Shown: positions 51,695-64,000, numbered from the stretch's first letter. The stretch: DNA of 64,000 nucleotides from Pyrus communis (GCF_963583255.1 NC_084803.1:19610428-19674427); one strand, 5' to 3'. Made by a program: numbers and translations. The notes: generated by a model not told the origin, from the letters alone.

Positions 51695-54600
51695 ATGGAG
51701 TCGAAAGCTAATGACCCGTCAACTCAACCTCCTGCTAAAGATTCTGGGATTGAAAATGCTACTGCTGCCTCTGGTCAAGATAATAATAGCACTCAATATG
51801 CGAAAGCGGTATCTGGGGTTTTTCTTTCATTTACAAAGGGTTTGTTTAACACATCTCAGAGTGCAGTGAAGGCTGTGCAGGTCAAGGCGCGCCATTTGGT
51901 CTCTCAAAACAAACGAAGATACCAGGTACCTTACCACAGTTGAGGGGTGCTTCAGTTTTGTTTCTTGATTATTAACGCCGAGTGTATCAACAAATTCAAG
52001 TACTTTATTAACATTTCAATTTTTGATAGAATGCGAATAGGGTTTTCGATGTAGATTGCTCAGACAATAATTCAACAAAATTACATACTGATGAATGGTG
52101 ACAGATTGGCTTGAGTGTTTAGTCATTCGGTGACTAGGTGATGTCAGACTTTTCCTTCATAGTCAACCCATCTAACTATTAAACTTATCATTAGATGTTT
52201 GAATGTGGCCATTGATACCCAAAATATGTACATAAGAAATGTTTTTATGATATTAGAAACTTCAGTGGCATCAAAGGTCCAGTCCTTATTTCCTTGTACT
52301 ACTTGGCCATGCTGACCTTTTGGACTATTGTGTGAGAACTGTTGGAGTTTGGTGGCTTAGATTAGAGCCACATTTGCGTCCCACATTGGCTAGAAGAAGA
52401 GTCATGTAGTACTTTATAAGCAATGGTACCACACACACATATTGCCAAGGCCTTTTGGTAAGACCCCACAACCGTTTCTCCCGGGTGGCTAAAGTGGGGG
52501 GATGTCGGCAATATTCGACTCGTGTGTTTGGGACCCATTACTTAAGCATTCAGGAATTATTAGGCTGTATGTGCATATGTATATGATTTTTCTTTTCTTT
52601 GGTTAACTTCTTAATCATTGCAGTCAATTACCTTTTGCAACTACCTTTGTTTTCACCTATAATAAAATTGTGAGTTTTCCACAAAGAATGTTGCCTATGA
52701 GAGCCACCTATTCTTCACTAAATTTGCAGGAGGGAGGTTTTGATTTGGATCTGACATACATTACTGAGAATATAATTGCAATGGGTTTCCCAGCTGGAGA
52801 TATAAGCTCAGGTCTATTTGGATATGTTGAGGTAATAAAATTACACAGTTTTTCTTTGGAATCAAGTAAGCTTGGGTGTGTCGTTTTTAACATACCAACT
52901 ACAACATGTGATGCAGGGTTTTTACCGAAACCACATGGAAGAAGTTATCAGATTTCTTGAGACTACTCACAAGGTGGGAATCAGTTTTCAAATTTGAAGG
53001 CATAAATATTTGACTTTGGAGCATGAAAATCTGTTTACAGTTCAGGAAAATATCTGTTGAGCTTAAGAATATGGTGCTTCTAGGTTATCTCTGCGGTTCT
53101 GTTCCTCTTTTCGGCCAATGACTAGTTTAAAAAACTCTGTCAATTTGACATTTGTTTTGCAGGGAAAATATAAAGTGTATAATCTTTGTTCAGAGAGATT
53201 GTATGATGCATCGCGATTTGAGGGGAAGGTGTGTTTTTTGTCTTCACTTGCATTGTGTTGAAGGCTTAAAGAAATGTGAAGGAATCTGATAATCCGTCTT
53301 AAAGAAATGTGAACAAATGTGTAGAAAAATTGCAAGATTTAATTTTTTTTTCTGGCATATGTATTGGCTTAAATACAAGTCCTTGGCCAACCATCAGTTA
53401 CCTTGTCAGTGCACCAAGTTGTGAGGCTGTCCCAGGTTTTTGGTTCTTGCCGTTTGCAAAAATGTGAAACCTTATAAGTAAATAGAAAAATAAGGCATGA
53501 TATTGCTGCTAGATGAAGGGGTTGGCACTTTTTATACGCAAAAAAAATTAAGCAACACTATATCATTGATGGAGCTATTAAAGTTTTTCAAAATCTTGAT
53601 TAAACAACAAAATGGCCATGGATGAAATCATAAGATATTCTGTGAATGATGCGATAGGCTTAATGAGAGCTATCTTGTATGCATTAATGTATTGGGAAAG
53701 AAACTTGAAAGTATTGTCAGAAAGATTAAGAAGCTTAACTTTTCAATGCTGCAATTCTGTTTTTCAGTCATGTTGAATAACAGCTTCTTCTATATTTCGC
53801 TTCTCTGAATGTTTTAAGGCTGCAAGTTTCCCGTTTGATGATCATAATTGCCCCCCAATCGAACTCATAGAATCTTTCTGTCGAAGTGCTCATTCATGGT
53901 TAAAGGAGGGCATTGAAAATGTTGTGGTCGTCCATTGTAAAGCTGGTATGGCAAGGACTGGAGTAATGATTTGTAGCCTTCTCTTACTTCTTAAGGTGAG
54001 ATCAATAATCAGCACCTTAAGACCTGGGGGTTGTATGCTGGAAACATTGGTGCTTCTTTTGGCTCTATATTTCTTGCACTTATGACCATAACCTTTTCTT
54101 GTTTGTTTTTCCATGACTCTGCAGTTCTTCCCTACGGCTGAGGAGGCCATGAATTACTATAACCATAAAAGATGTATAGATGGAAAGGCTCTGGTTCTCC
54201 CTAGTCAGATTGTGAGTCGGTTAAAATTTTTGGATTTCCTTTTTAAGCTTGATGTTCCTTATCTATCTATCTACATCATTGTGATTAACAATTTTTTCTA
54301 TTATCTTCCTAGAGATACGTCAAATACTTTGAGCATATCTTAAAACACTTCAATGGAGAAACTCCTCCACCTCGAAGGTACACTTCTGACATACTTCTCC
54401 AAAATATATCAGTCTGACCATTCACTTGTATATGTATCGAAGTGTTACAGTGGTGTTGTAATGAGGACCTAGGTTGAGGAGCTAAGTTGAGATCTGAGGT
54501 GACATAGGTTATTAAGGTGCACAGTGGGTGAGATGCATCTCAATCGTCCATATCTAAAGTTATCAACATAGATCGCCTGCCTCTGTGTGTGTGTTTGTGT

Positions 54601-56423
54601 ACTAGTGTGTCTGTACCGTAAGACTCCATTTTAGAAGGTACTAAAGTTGTGATATTATAGGTGCATGCTCAGGGGATTTCGGCTTCACAATTGCCCTTAT
54701 TGGATTAGGCCCTCCATAGCAATCTCGGATCATAAGGGTAAGCTTTGATGCTATCATCCTTGCAATATTCTGTGATGCTCTGAACCATCACACTTTTTAT
54801 AGATATTTATAATTAGTATATAAGATGCTGTACTGTTCTTTGATTCCCAAGAGGCAGTTTTGTTTTTAAATATTGATCCTTTCTAATATTGTTCACTTCG
54901 TGAACTAGTTACTTGTCCAACCTTGAGTTTGTTTGGGTAGAAAATAGCGTTTTTGATAAGGGAATCTAGTACTGAGTTACAGATAACGATTCGCAGAGTT
55001 GCCGTTGAGTACTCGTACAATACTTGAAGTTGTGATGATTATACATTTTGTGTGCGTTTGCCATCTTTGCGTGATGATTCATTGTGTGTTGTTGCATGTG
55101 CGTGTTTTTAGAGCCATGCATGCATATTCATTTCTAAAAATGCCTTCACTCTTTCCACATTTAGAAGCTGTTTTATGCTACTTATCTGGATGTTTATCCT
55201 AATGCACAGGAATTTTGTTCTCATCTAGAAAGCATCCAAAAACAAAAGATCTTATGGTAAGTGCTTGTCAAAGTAAAACGGTTTCGATATGCATGTTATA
55301 TTTTTTTTTTTTTGATACATACGTAGAAATCCATTGAATTTCTGATTTAAGGCCACTAACTCATTCTTTTAGCCAGAAGATTTCTGGATCAGTGCACGGA
55401 AGAAAGGGATTGTGGTTTTCGCTCTACCAGGGGAACCTGGTCTTGCTGAGTTAGTGGGGGATTTCAAAATCCATTTCCAAGATGGCCATGGAGACTTCTA
55501 TTGGTATGTAATCGGTTCCTCTATATTACTCTTGTTTTTGTTATGATGCAACTTTCCTTTACTAATTTAATGACGAATGTTGAATCTGTCATGCTTTTGT
55601 TTCACGCGACCTGCTCTAATATTGCTATTCTCATATCCAAAATTTTACTTTCAGCAATTGTGGTACAAGAAATGGAATAAATATATATAAAGAGACTTGA
55701 CAGCCAGATTGATTTCGTTTTTATTCTCACCTCTTTTTCAGCTGGTTAAATACAATGACAGAAAACAGGAAAATCTTAACCGCAGATGACCTCGATGATT
55801 TTGACAAGGTTAATGGTTTGACCTTCATCTAATTACTTATGAATATGATATATGTCAAATGTTAGATCATCTCTCACTTTCTCTACCGTACATTTCTGTT
55901 TCTTCGTGGTGCTTGCTTGTGAAACACCCTTGGTTGTGATTTGCAGAGAAAATTCCCTTGTCCAGGATTTCAGGTTGAAGTTGTGATGATAGACTATGAT
56001 GGTACTACTTTGCCTACAAAAGATAAAGCAGATTCTTCGGGTAGAAAACCTGAGGGTAGCTCAAGTGACGCCAATGCTTCAAGTCGTGGTGTTGCAGGAA
56101 ACCCCAACCAAAGTAAAATCTCTCAGCGTGAAGATGGTGACGATGTATTTTCAGATAGTGATGGAGATGAGCCTGGGGATAAAACGAGCAGGCAACCGGA
56201 AGCTAATTCTAGAGCTGGAATTGCTGCATCTAATCATCCATCTAACACCAGAAGTGTGGATAGCCCGCGGAGTACTTCCAGAAAACCGACTAGTGATGGT
56301 GCTGAAAAATCTCACCTGGGCCACTCCCGCAAGTTGAGCTCATCGGGGGCAGATGATATAAGGGCGATAGCCGCGGATGCTTCAGTTTTCTCTTTCGGGG
56401 ATGACGATTTTGATAGTGAATGA
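51695..56423 (+). CDS. PTEN2: PTEN2-type phosphoinositide 3-phosphatase
   Basis: Twelve exons: 51695-51925, 52730-52831, 52917-52973, 53163-53228, 53819-53995, 54125-54211, 54313-54377, 54661-54737, 55210-55256, 55373-55503, 55742-55808 and 55947-56423. They join in frame to 527 residues, shorter than the roughly 610-630 of Arabidopsis PTEN2 proteins, mainly in the N-terminal tail. The phosphatase domain (about 80-245) has the signature HCKAGMARTG at 191-200 (nucleophile C192, R198) and the acid loop FDDHNCPP with D160. A C2 domain (about 250-390) follows, then a Ser/Asp-rich tail ending VFSFGDDDFDSE. The enzyme is expected to remove 3-phosphates from phosphoinositides. The Lys of the animal loop (HCKAGKGRTG) is Met-Ala here, as in plant PTEN2. 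Intron 1 holds a promoter-like motif (52378). Confidence 0.94.
52378..52540 (+). repeat. snRNA-promoter-like motif in a repeat, PTEN2 intron 1
   Basis: GTCCCACATTG (52378-52388) matches the plant snRNA upstream sequence element, and TTTATAAG (52413-52420) lies 24 bp downstream, the spacing of pol III-type snRNA promoters. After it come ATTGCC...GGCAAT words (about 52443 and 52506) that could pair, and a T-poor 60-bp stretch. I recognise no U-RNA after it. Similar USE-plus-TATA blocks occur in dispersed plant retroelements, so a TRIM or solo LTR is the simplest reading. Confidence 0.4.
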
Positions 56424-56982
56424 AGCAGTTTGACCATTTTACTTGACATTGTACAAGAGACACCACTGTATTGTGTATTTACCATTCCAAATAACAGATA
56501 GCAGAGCTCGGAACGATCGTAGGAATCAGATGTTGGTTGAGTGTTTCCTTCATTGTTTTCAACAGAGGTATCAGATGCTAATTGAAAAGGGGCGTTAATC
56601 TCGCCATTTTTGCAATCTTTTAACAGTAAAATCCACCCTACTCAGTTCGTTATTTAGGTAGAACGGCTAACACGAAATTGTTCTTTCTTTTTTCGAAAAA
56701 AAAAGAATCAAATGTTGTATCACCAATCAAAGTTACATATAAATAAATCTGTATCTTCGGAAAATCCCACCAGTCAAAATTGATCAGCAGCAAAACTGAT
56801 GTACTTCTCGACGGATGCAACGGGGAAGCCATAATTGCCAAAAAATGAGACCTTCGACCTTTTTCTTCATGAAGCCTGATGTTAAACTGCCCATCACATT
56901 CGAAGGGCTACGAGCTGTTGCAACACGCTGAGCATTGACGTGCCTCCAGAGCTGCGGATAATCCTCGGGGCCACACTAAATT
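56424..56982. other. Convergent 3' ends of PTEN2 and SDN
   Basis: Only 559 bp separate the two stop codons. Typical plant 3' UTRs of 200-350 bp on each side would meet or overlap here. No repeat seen. Confidence 0.5.
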
Positions 56983-59900
56983 CTACTTCCCTTTTTTCTT
57001 GCCCCCTTGGAGTTTAGAAACAATCTTATTCAGTGTCGAAATTTCAAACTCTTTATTTTGAAGTTGCTGCTTCAGTCCTTCAATCTCCTTTAATTGATCA
57101 GAACACTTGTCTAGGGCCTTTTGTTGTTCTTCCTTCAACCTTTCCATCTCTTTAAGGTGATCGCAGCACTGATTTAGCTCTGCCGTTGTCTCCTCTTCTA
57201 CTTTCTGACCTGTCTTTTGTTTTTTATGTACACCTGTGTTCTCTTCAACTTCTAAAGCTCTCTTCGATGAGACTTGGGCAGAGGAATCAACGTTTGCCAT
57301 TTTACGAACGAATAAATCAGCAGTTACACCTGTGCTGAGCTTAAATGCAACAAGTTTCTGGGGCCGTCCACATGAGTCCTATAATAAAGATAGTTTAACA
57401 TCGTTATATTCTTTATAACCAAACAAATCCGAGTGCCGTATAGATGACAGAATTGCCTTGTAATGACAACTAACCCCATCACATGAAGCACACAAATGAA
57501 AATCAAGGATATATAACCAGAAAAATATACTCATGTAAAAAGAACAGCATGCACACAATAAGATATCTTATATATGTGTTCGACATTGTCAATGAGATAT
57601 CTTATAGTTGTGGGACCCACTTCACATCGAACTTCAACAATCAAAATCGTCTAATTTTTAAGTCTCTAATCATAGATCATCCTTGCAAAAAATCAATTCA
57701 ATCCGTTTACCCATTTAATGGTCACGAAGAAATTTCAACATTTCTAATAACATAGTGTTTGTCAATTTCTTTAAACTCAATTAAATGCTCAAACATTTCC
57801 AATTTTGGCTAATATTTTGCAAGATGGTCTACAAAGTGCAACTTGAAAAATAGATGGTTTGGAATTTTGGAGTTCGATGTGGTGTGGGCCACACAATCAA
57901 TCCCCATTTTTTCAAAAAATGGGGATCCCCTTAAAGCCTCTGGTCAACGGTATAAAGACATATAAGTGTATGTACCTTCTCCCGGCTGCCTTGGACTTTT
58001 TCATATGCCTGATGTGCTTCTTGTGGACTCGTAAAGATAGCAAAGGCAGAATATTTATCTCCTTGCGCTTTCACAGATGGTTGCTGGAAATGATTAACTA
58101 CATTAACTTCACAGTAACAAGCAGGGAAGAAAGTGGGAAGGGGGGAGAAAGAAAGTTATGATACCCGACCATTTTATCCAAATGAAAGCCAAACCTCGGT
58201 ATCTATGATATGGTGTGTGAAGGTCTTTTGGAAGTAAAACCATAACATAATACCTCTATAGCACACTGAACCACTAAATTTAACAAATGTAGGGATATAT
58301 ATTGAACCTTGACTTGTATCGTATAGTTCCCAGGAACGACATTGTGCAGTTCTTCACTAGGCACTGTAATTGGTATCCTATGCAGAAGTAGCTTTGCCAT
58401 ATTAACTTCACGTACCTACAATAGAAGGATTTATTTAGACAATAATGAATGATGTACCTGGAATTACTGTCTTGGAGTTTAAAAGATGATGAAAAACTAG
58501 AAACTCACATCCTCCTGAGCTGGGGGGGCAACAACACCAACTTCGCCCTTTATCTTAGAAAGAACTAGTTTCATTGCAGCACAAGCATCATCTAGACAAT
58601 TGTGTGGAGAACCTTGCTTCCGGACTTCATAACCCAATACACACTGGATAAAATAATATGGAAAAATAAGTCATCCATCTCAAAAAAAAATCCCAACACA
58701 TAGTTTCTTTGCTTTAGTTCTTGTTAGAATATAACAGAAGCTTTAAAAGTTTATCCCAAAAGCATCTCCAAAGTGATAATACACAATACCAAAAAAAAAT
58801 TCAAAATATGTAGACCACCATCCTAAATAGCCAAAGTTAGTAAATAACTGCCCACATTGCAACAATCAAGAACTTAAAGGTAAAAAAATTTCAAGTCATC
58901 CCTAATTAAAGATGGACAAACACTCAATTGCAGAATCATGCAATAGACTAATTAATAGATTCCAGTTTCTTATAACTTGCCTTACACAAATTGTTCAAGG
59001 AAGGTTTTCTATCAATAGGTCCATCAGAGTATCTGAAGATATATGCAGTATCGATCACCCTGGCATGTTCCAACTTCAGTGCTGTGAACAAAAAAGAGCA
59101 ATATTAAGAACAATGAACAATACAGCAAAAAAATTTAAAAAGAACTACAAAGTCATACTTAAATTGCAGAAACTGAAAAGGAGAACAACATATAATGACT
59201 TGTTTCAAAAAGGCCCAAATATCTACTTATAGAATAACAGTTAACTTACCTTGCAGGTCGTTACATAAGCTATGCCCGACTAAAATAGTACCATCTGACA
59301 ACAACTTCTTCAAGAGTTTCTACAATATAAACCAACAAGTTTAGGTAAGAAAGGGTCATGCATAATCCCTTGAAATCAGATTGAAAAAGAACCTCTTGAA
59401 TCATGTAAATAACATTAATACCTGTATATCCTTCAATGTGCATGTAATTCCATCCAAATCCGATGCTGAAACTCCTGTAATCTCAGATCTGTAATCAGCA
59501 ACTTCTTTGCAAGGGTTTACAAATTCATTCAGTTTGACCTGAAAAGCCAAAGTCCAAATTCATAAGGTTACAGAGAAAAGGGACTTTGAAAAGCCCTAGG
59601 TACTACTCAAGTAACTAGTCTACATTGAAGAGCAGCTATACCTGTAAATTGGCATCCACTACGCACACCTTTACTAAAGCTTCAGAGCCATCTTCACATA
59701 GAACCATCTCGCAATCAACAGCAAACATTGCATTTGAGGTCATCACCTTGGATTTTTTACCTAGCTTTGTAGCTACCCAATCCTGCTTCGTCATTTATAC
59801 AAGTTAACAGGGAGAAACACGTGACCAGGTAAAACTTACAGCCATTAGAAAAGCTAAGATTTCTACAGCATATCACTTTTAATTTAGTCAAAGTAGAAAA

Positions 59901-61157
59901 GCCAAAGTTTTTGTAACCAATTTTGTAAAATCAGGGCCAAAACAATTGGAAATCAAATTCTATTGCTTTTTATCATTCAGTTTACAGCGACAAAACAGTT
60001 TGCTACGCAAAATATCTCTTCCATAAAACAGAAGTTATCCTTTTCCAACAGAAAGGATATACATGGACAAACAACACCGTAAAACACCTTATCCTAAAAA
60101 AAGGATCATAGGCGAGTAGGAAAATGCCTATCCTGTGTATGAAGTAATAAAGAAATCTAAAGCAATGCAGAAATGAATGAAACAATTTCACTACAAAGGA
60201 TTCATATGACTGTTAAGATACACTCAAACTAATGCAACTTTAAAACAAGAATGCAAGCACAGATACAGCCAGTAAACCTGATCATTTGATGCGAACGAGT
60301 AATCCAGTGGATATTGTGGGTGCTCAAGAGTTGCACGGACAAGCTTCTGCATGGCCATCATCACAACAAAATTAATACTATCTAACAAACTGTGCATAAT
60401 GAAAATAAAAAGGCAATTAGCAACTAGGGGAGCATACCCTTCTAAAATTACAGGGCCAGCAAAAACCAATAACTAAGTGTAACAAAAAAAGATACCTGCT
60501 CTGGGGATTCATTTTCTGGAAAATTCTTTAACAATTGCTCCACGGCTTGGCGGTTTGTATGGCATTGGACAACTTTAGCCAAAACCTGAAAACACAGAAG
60601 GGGCAACAATCACCATCCGAATTAAACAACTGTTTTATCAAATTAACATACAAACTGGACACAGCTGATTACCTTCAAATCATCCTCATTGTTCAAAGTC
60701 TTCAAAAATGCAGTCAGTACATCGTTGGACCGCCTACCGGGATCACTCAAGCTAGCCCCAAACTTCTTATCATAACTACTTAAAAACTGCTTCCAGTCTC
60801 CTTTATCACCCTTCATCCCTCTCTTTTGGGACAATTTCACAATTTCCACAAGAACCTATCCACCATAATTTCAGAAAAATTCAACAAAATTCACACAAAA
60901 CAAAAGCATCCAACTTTTTCCACAATTAAACCAAATAAGTTACAACCCAATAATGCTTAAACTTAAATTTTGATAATTTGGCTTTAATCAGTTTTATCGG
61001 CAGCCCAGAAAGTAGAACAGACGAAAACATTCGAATTGAGTAGAAATTTGTGAGGTGAAAACTCAGCTGAGAGACCAAGAGTATGAAGTTGTGGTACAGA
61101 GAGAGAGAGAGAGAGAGAGGGAACCTTTTTCTCTGCGGTAGCGAATAAATCATCCAT
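56983..61157 (-). CDS. Small RNA degrading nuclease (SDN) family, DEDDh exonuclease
   Basis: Twelve exons: 61157-61125, 60855-60673, 60585-60496, 60346-60278, 59782-59642, 59538-59422, 59319-59250, 59081-58981, 58643-58509, 58415-58308, 58083-57976 and 57378-56983, giving 516 residues. The exonuclease domain has DEDDh residues D148 and E150 ([12 protein letters not shown]), D232 (HSLCNDLQ), H282 and D287 (HNCLDDA). The domain is followed by an RRM-like segment ([10 protein letters not shown], about 330-410) and a C-terminal coiled coil (about 445-505) ending in Lys/Gly. SDN proteins trim mature miRNAs and other small RNAs 3' to 5'. The start at 61157 fits the family (LFATAEKK). Exon 8 ends in a GC donor (AAG-GCAAGT); all other borders are GT-AG. 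Intron 11 holds a MITE. Confidence 0.93.
57606..57897. mobile_element. MITE (AGTTGTRGGRCC family), copy 2, in SDN intron 11
   Basis: Ends AGTTGTGGGACCCACTTCAC and the reverse complement ATTGTGTGGCCCACACCACA, each followed by ATCGAACT and an AAAATC/CATCTATTTTT block. About 292 bp. Related to the copy at 11721-12013. Confidence 0.65.
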
Positions 61158-63213
61158 TGGGGCGTTTTCCGGTGACGACCACACGCAAGGCGAAGAGCAA
61201 CGGCGCGAAGTTCGTGTGACAGGCGGCTGAAAAAACCGGTACTGAGAGGGTTTTTGGTTTTTCGCTTATAGGGTTTAGCCCATGTTACAAAGGAGGATCC
61301 TTAAGGGTGTTTTCGATATTTTCTGGTGCACTCCATGGCAAAAGACCAATCGTATTTTGGCTTATTAATTGATTTGCTCGTGGAACTCTCATTTAATCGC
61401 ATTTCACTTCTTACAGCTAGTTTTGTCTCATTTTATTTCTTGAAATTATCATTTTCTTCTCATATAGTCTCATTTCGTCATTTCCAACAAATAAAAACTA
61501 AAGATTAGTATGAACATTTCATTTTTTTACTTCAATCTTCAAATCCAACTTGCTTTCTAAAACAATCCCAACTCCATTTTTCATTATTCTAATTCAAACT
61601 CTCATCCATCTCTCTTTTGGAGTGAATTACTTACGGATTTACGTAAAACTACAATTCTTGGTCTCCATTTTTCATTAATTTAATTCTCAAGTTTCATGCG
61701 TTTACTAAAATATAAGCAAGTTAATCATTTCACTTTTTAACTTTCTCATACGTCTACTTACACACAAGAAAAATTTTCCCTTGAAATCCGTAAGCAAACG
61801 CTTAAAAATCAAGAATTAGATCTCTAGTTGATTTGATTCACTTTTCTTCTCATTTTTAAGCTCTCTTATTCTTTTTCCATTTTTGTTAAGTAAGCATGCC
61901 TTTCTAGAGGGGAAACACAAAAAAAAAAAAAAAAAAAAAAAAAACGTTCATCAGCAGAGATTGTGTTATTTTGGTTTGAAAATTGCTGATTCATCGTTTT
62001 CATCCACACCACCTCAAACTCCTTGCAATTCAGCAAATGGGCATTCCTGATTTTGTTTAGGGCCCATGTAACTTTCTGATTCCTTGGTGCAAATAAGAAA
62101 TTTGATAATTTCTACTAAAACAATTGAATGGCAAAACGAGTCTGATTTGCCTAATTTTTGCAAACGAGGCCTTTGAAATCAAATTGTGATGTAAGTCCAA
62201 ACGAGTGATTAGTGTCGTATTAACTTAGTTCATATGAAAAAACGCATCTCCAATGGAAGTAGCAAGGAACATGCCAATCCGCTGGCAACAAACAATACAT
62301 GTAACGTATGGGACATTCAAGGAAGAAAAAGGAGGTCAGGTTCGGGTGCACAACCTGGCAACAATATTCTCAACAGTCTTTCAGGCGGGCAAAAAGCAAT
62401 ACCACTGCTGGCAATTCAAAAGCATTAACTTATTAGCTAGGCTTGTAAACAAGAGATACTTGTGTAATTGCTTCGCCTCATCGGTCAAGTCACCGGCACT
62501 GCTACCTGTAAAGTTTGTAAACGCTACCGTTGCAATGCGCTTTATTCTCATTCCGATTCTTGACCAACCGTTGGTTAACAGTTTAACGGATGGCCTCTCG
62601 AATAAACAATATCGGTCACATTAAAAGGGTTAAATGCAGCATCAATTCAACTACATTCACCAACATTGCCACACAGATCAGTAAACAAACACATGCAGTT
62701 TCCTATTCTCTTTGGATGATCAAAAACCGCTTATTGAACGCATCGTGCGTAGAAGACAAACACCATCCCAGGCATATCAAGAAAGCAATCACACGAAACC
62801 TCGCCACATTAGATTGAGCACAGTTACTTGGATTGTAAGATTACACAACATAGAAGCAGGACATAACTCCATTGCGCTCAGATTAAACGCAATCAAGATG
62901 AATGTAGTTTCAAGTTCTTACATGAACGATGGTATCAAGGAAAAAGTAAACAAGTTATGACGTGAGCAAATTACGAAAACAAACTGCAATAGATGAAGTT
63001 GTTTTCTGGATAATTGAGCTAGACATTACAACTTGAATGCCAGCAATTCTCTGCATGCATTTTCTTGCGAACAAAAATTCAATACGACATCACGAAAAGC
63101 CCCAAGTAGGCCACGAATACAGAAGAAACTTCATTCAATGAATACACTGTAAACAACGTACCAACGTGAGATGAGGCCCCGAGGGCAACTTTTGTAGCCC
63201 TCGAGAACATCAC
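61158..63213. other. Spacer between SDN and the F-box gene
   Basis: Contains the SDN leader and promoter near 61158-61300, with a (CT)n tract just inside intron 1 at 61098-61119. Also a run of about 25 A at 61919-61943, and at 62220-63000 sequence with open frames (62234-62624, 62712-62960) that has no domain and may be 3' UTR of the F-box gene. No other feature recognised. Confidence 0.4.
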
Positions 63214-64000
63214 CTACAAGTTTGAACTGGAACTACTCTGACCACCTGACCTCCTTCTGAATGTGCAAGGAACAAAACTCCTACCTGAAAAAACCCCAAA
63301 CTTTGTTCTCAACAATGCCAATGGACTATTGCTACTTGCTGGAGCAATAGCAACTGCTACGTGATCAACCGGAAGCTCCACATCGCTTTCTACGGCTCCA
63401 CCTGCACACCCACTAGCATCCATTGATCCAATTTCACCAGCATCCCAATTCACAGTCAATGATCCTCTTCGCTCCCGCAACCTCTCCGCCGCCTCACCAC
63501 TCACTCCTCTGCACTTCTTGACCTTAATCTTGGACAAACTGGGACAACCCCAAGCAAGCATTTCAAGCCCGGCATTGGAAATTGGGCACCCCTTAATACA
63601 CAGCTTCTTCAATGCCACACATTTCGCAGCAATGCAAGCAAATTCAGCATCTCCAATTGACCCACTACCGCAAAGCGCCAACCTCTCCAATTTTTGGCAA
63701 TTGGAAGCAATTGCAGTTAGGCTCAAAGAGGTGGGATTCACACCAATCAGAACAAGCTCCTGTATGTTGGGGCACTCTTTCGATATGGCAATCAAACCCT
63801 CGTCCCCAATCCTATTCGTCCTCCATCCATCAATGTGAAGCTTCCTCAGCAGCTTGCAGTTTTCGGCAACACAAATAAGCCCAAAATTCGAACACTCAGC
63901 CTTAACAATGTGCAAAACCTCCAAATTCGAGCACTTCGAAATGGCGGAAAGCCCCAAATCGGTCACCTGCAACCTCTCCAGGTGAATTTCAATCAAACCC
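63214..64000 (-). CDS. F-box/LRR protein, SKIP2/VFB type (3' part)
   Basis: The reading frame enters from the right window edge, so the N-terminus, including the F-box, is not seen. The 262 visible codons show Cys-containing leucine-rich repeats of about 25 residues (IGDEGLIAISKECPNIQELVLIG, CQKLERLALCG, CVALKKLCIKGCPISNAGLEML, CPSLSKIKVKKCRGVSGEAA), then LRERRGSLTVNWD and a low-complexity tail ending in Ser repeats. This repeat series and tail are those of SKIP2 and the VFB1-4 proteins, substrate receptors of SCF ubiquitin ligases that influence auxin-related growth. The visible part is one exon. The family call is good; without the F-box the exact orthologue is open. Confidence 0.85.
   Translation of the reverse strand, partial: GLIEIHLERLQVTDLGLSAISKCSNLEVLHIVKAECSNFGLICVAENCKLLRKLHIDGWRTNRIGDEGLIAISKECPNIQELVLIGVNPTSLSLTAIASNCQKLERLALCGSGSIGDAEFACIAAKCVALKKLCIKGCPISNAGLEMLAWGCPSLSKIKVKKCRGVSGEAAERLRERRGSLTVNWDAGEIGSMDASGCAGGAVESDVELPVDHVAVAIAPASSNSPLALLRTKFGVFSGRSFVPCTFRRRSGGQSSSSSNL

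Noticed and set aside
62234..62960. Chain of plus-strand frames of 64-123 codons
   Set aside because: No domain; sequence is more likely 3' UTR or spacer of the F-box gene on the other strand.

Overview
This is nuclear DNA from a flowering plant, a eudicot. Its genes have several introns with GT...AG borders and encode plant-specific proteins: a group IId WRKY factor, the xylan enzyme IRX14, a papain-type protease, a DUF247 relic, RER1, PTEN2, a small-RNA-degrading nuclease and a SKIP2/VFB-type F-box protein. The spacers are AT-rich and full of MITEs, SINEs and a Ty3/Gypsy chromovirus. The repeat types remind me of the apple tribe (Malus/Pyrus, Rosaceae), but that is an inference from memory. 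I saw no bacterial operon, CRISPR array, rRNA gene or convincing tRNA gene.

Layout. Positions 1-2.6 kb hold small repeats and the WRKY gene on the minus strand. From 2.6 to 32 kb I found no intact gene. This stretch is a stack of transposable elements, many datable relative to each other because target-site duplications (TSDs) can still be read. They include a PIF/Harbinger-like element split by a 2.7 kb solo LTR (5545-9217), a cluster of SINE and MITE copies (9.5-15.5 kb), a truncated Gypsy element with one LTR and a decayed pol frame (16923-21.1 kb), a Mutator-like element containing another one (21307-23141), a possible very old LTR pair (24.2-27.3 kb) and a non-autonomous hAT element (30387-31564).

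From 32.8 kb on the window is gene-bearing: IRX14 (+), a 6 kb gap with more MITEs, a cysteine protease (+), a broken DUF247 gene (+), RER1 (-), PTEN2 (+), SDN nuclease (-) and the 3' part of a SKIP2-like F-box gene (-) cut by the window edge. RER1 and PTEN2 are divergent with about 1.3 kb between start codons. PTEN2 and SDN are convergent with about 560 bp between stop codons.

The genes do not form a pathway cluster. IRX14 builds secondary-wall xylan in the Golgi, RER1 retrieves ER membrane proteins from the Golgi, PTEN2 dephosphorylates phosphoinositides, SDN degrades small RNAs, and WRKY and SKIP2 act in transcription and ubiquitin-mediated turnover. I found no clear case for a new multi-gene system. 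The most informative observations are the nested-transposon chronology, the transition-type stop codons in the Gypsy pol frame, a SINE family with readable TSDs, a GC-AG intron in SDN, and an snRNA-like promoter motif inside a PTEN2 intron.
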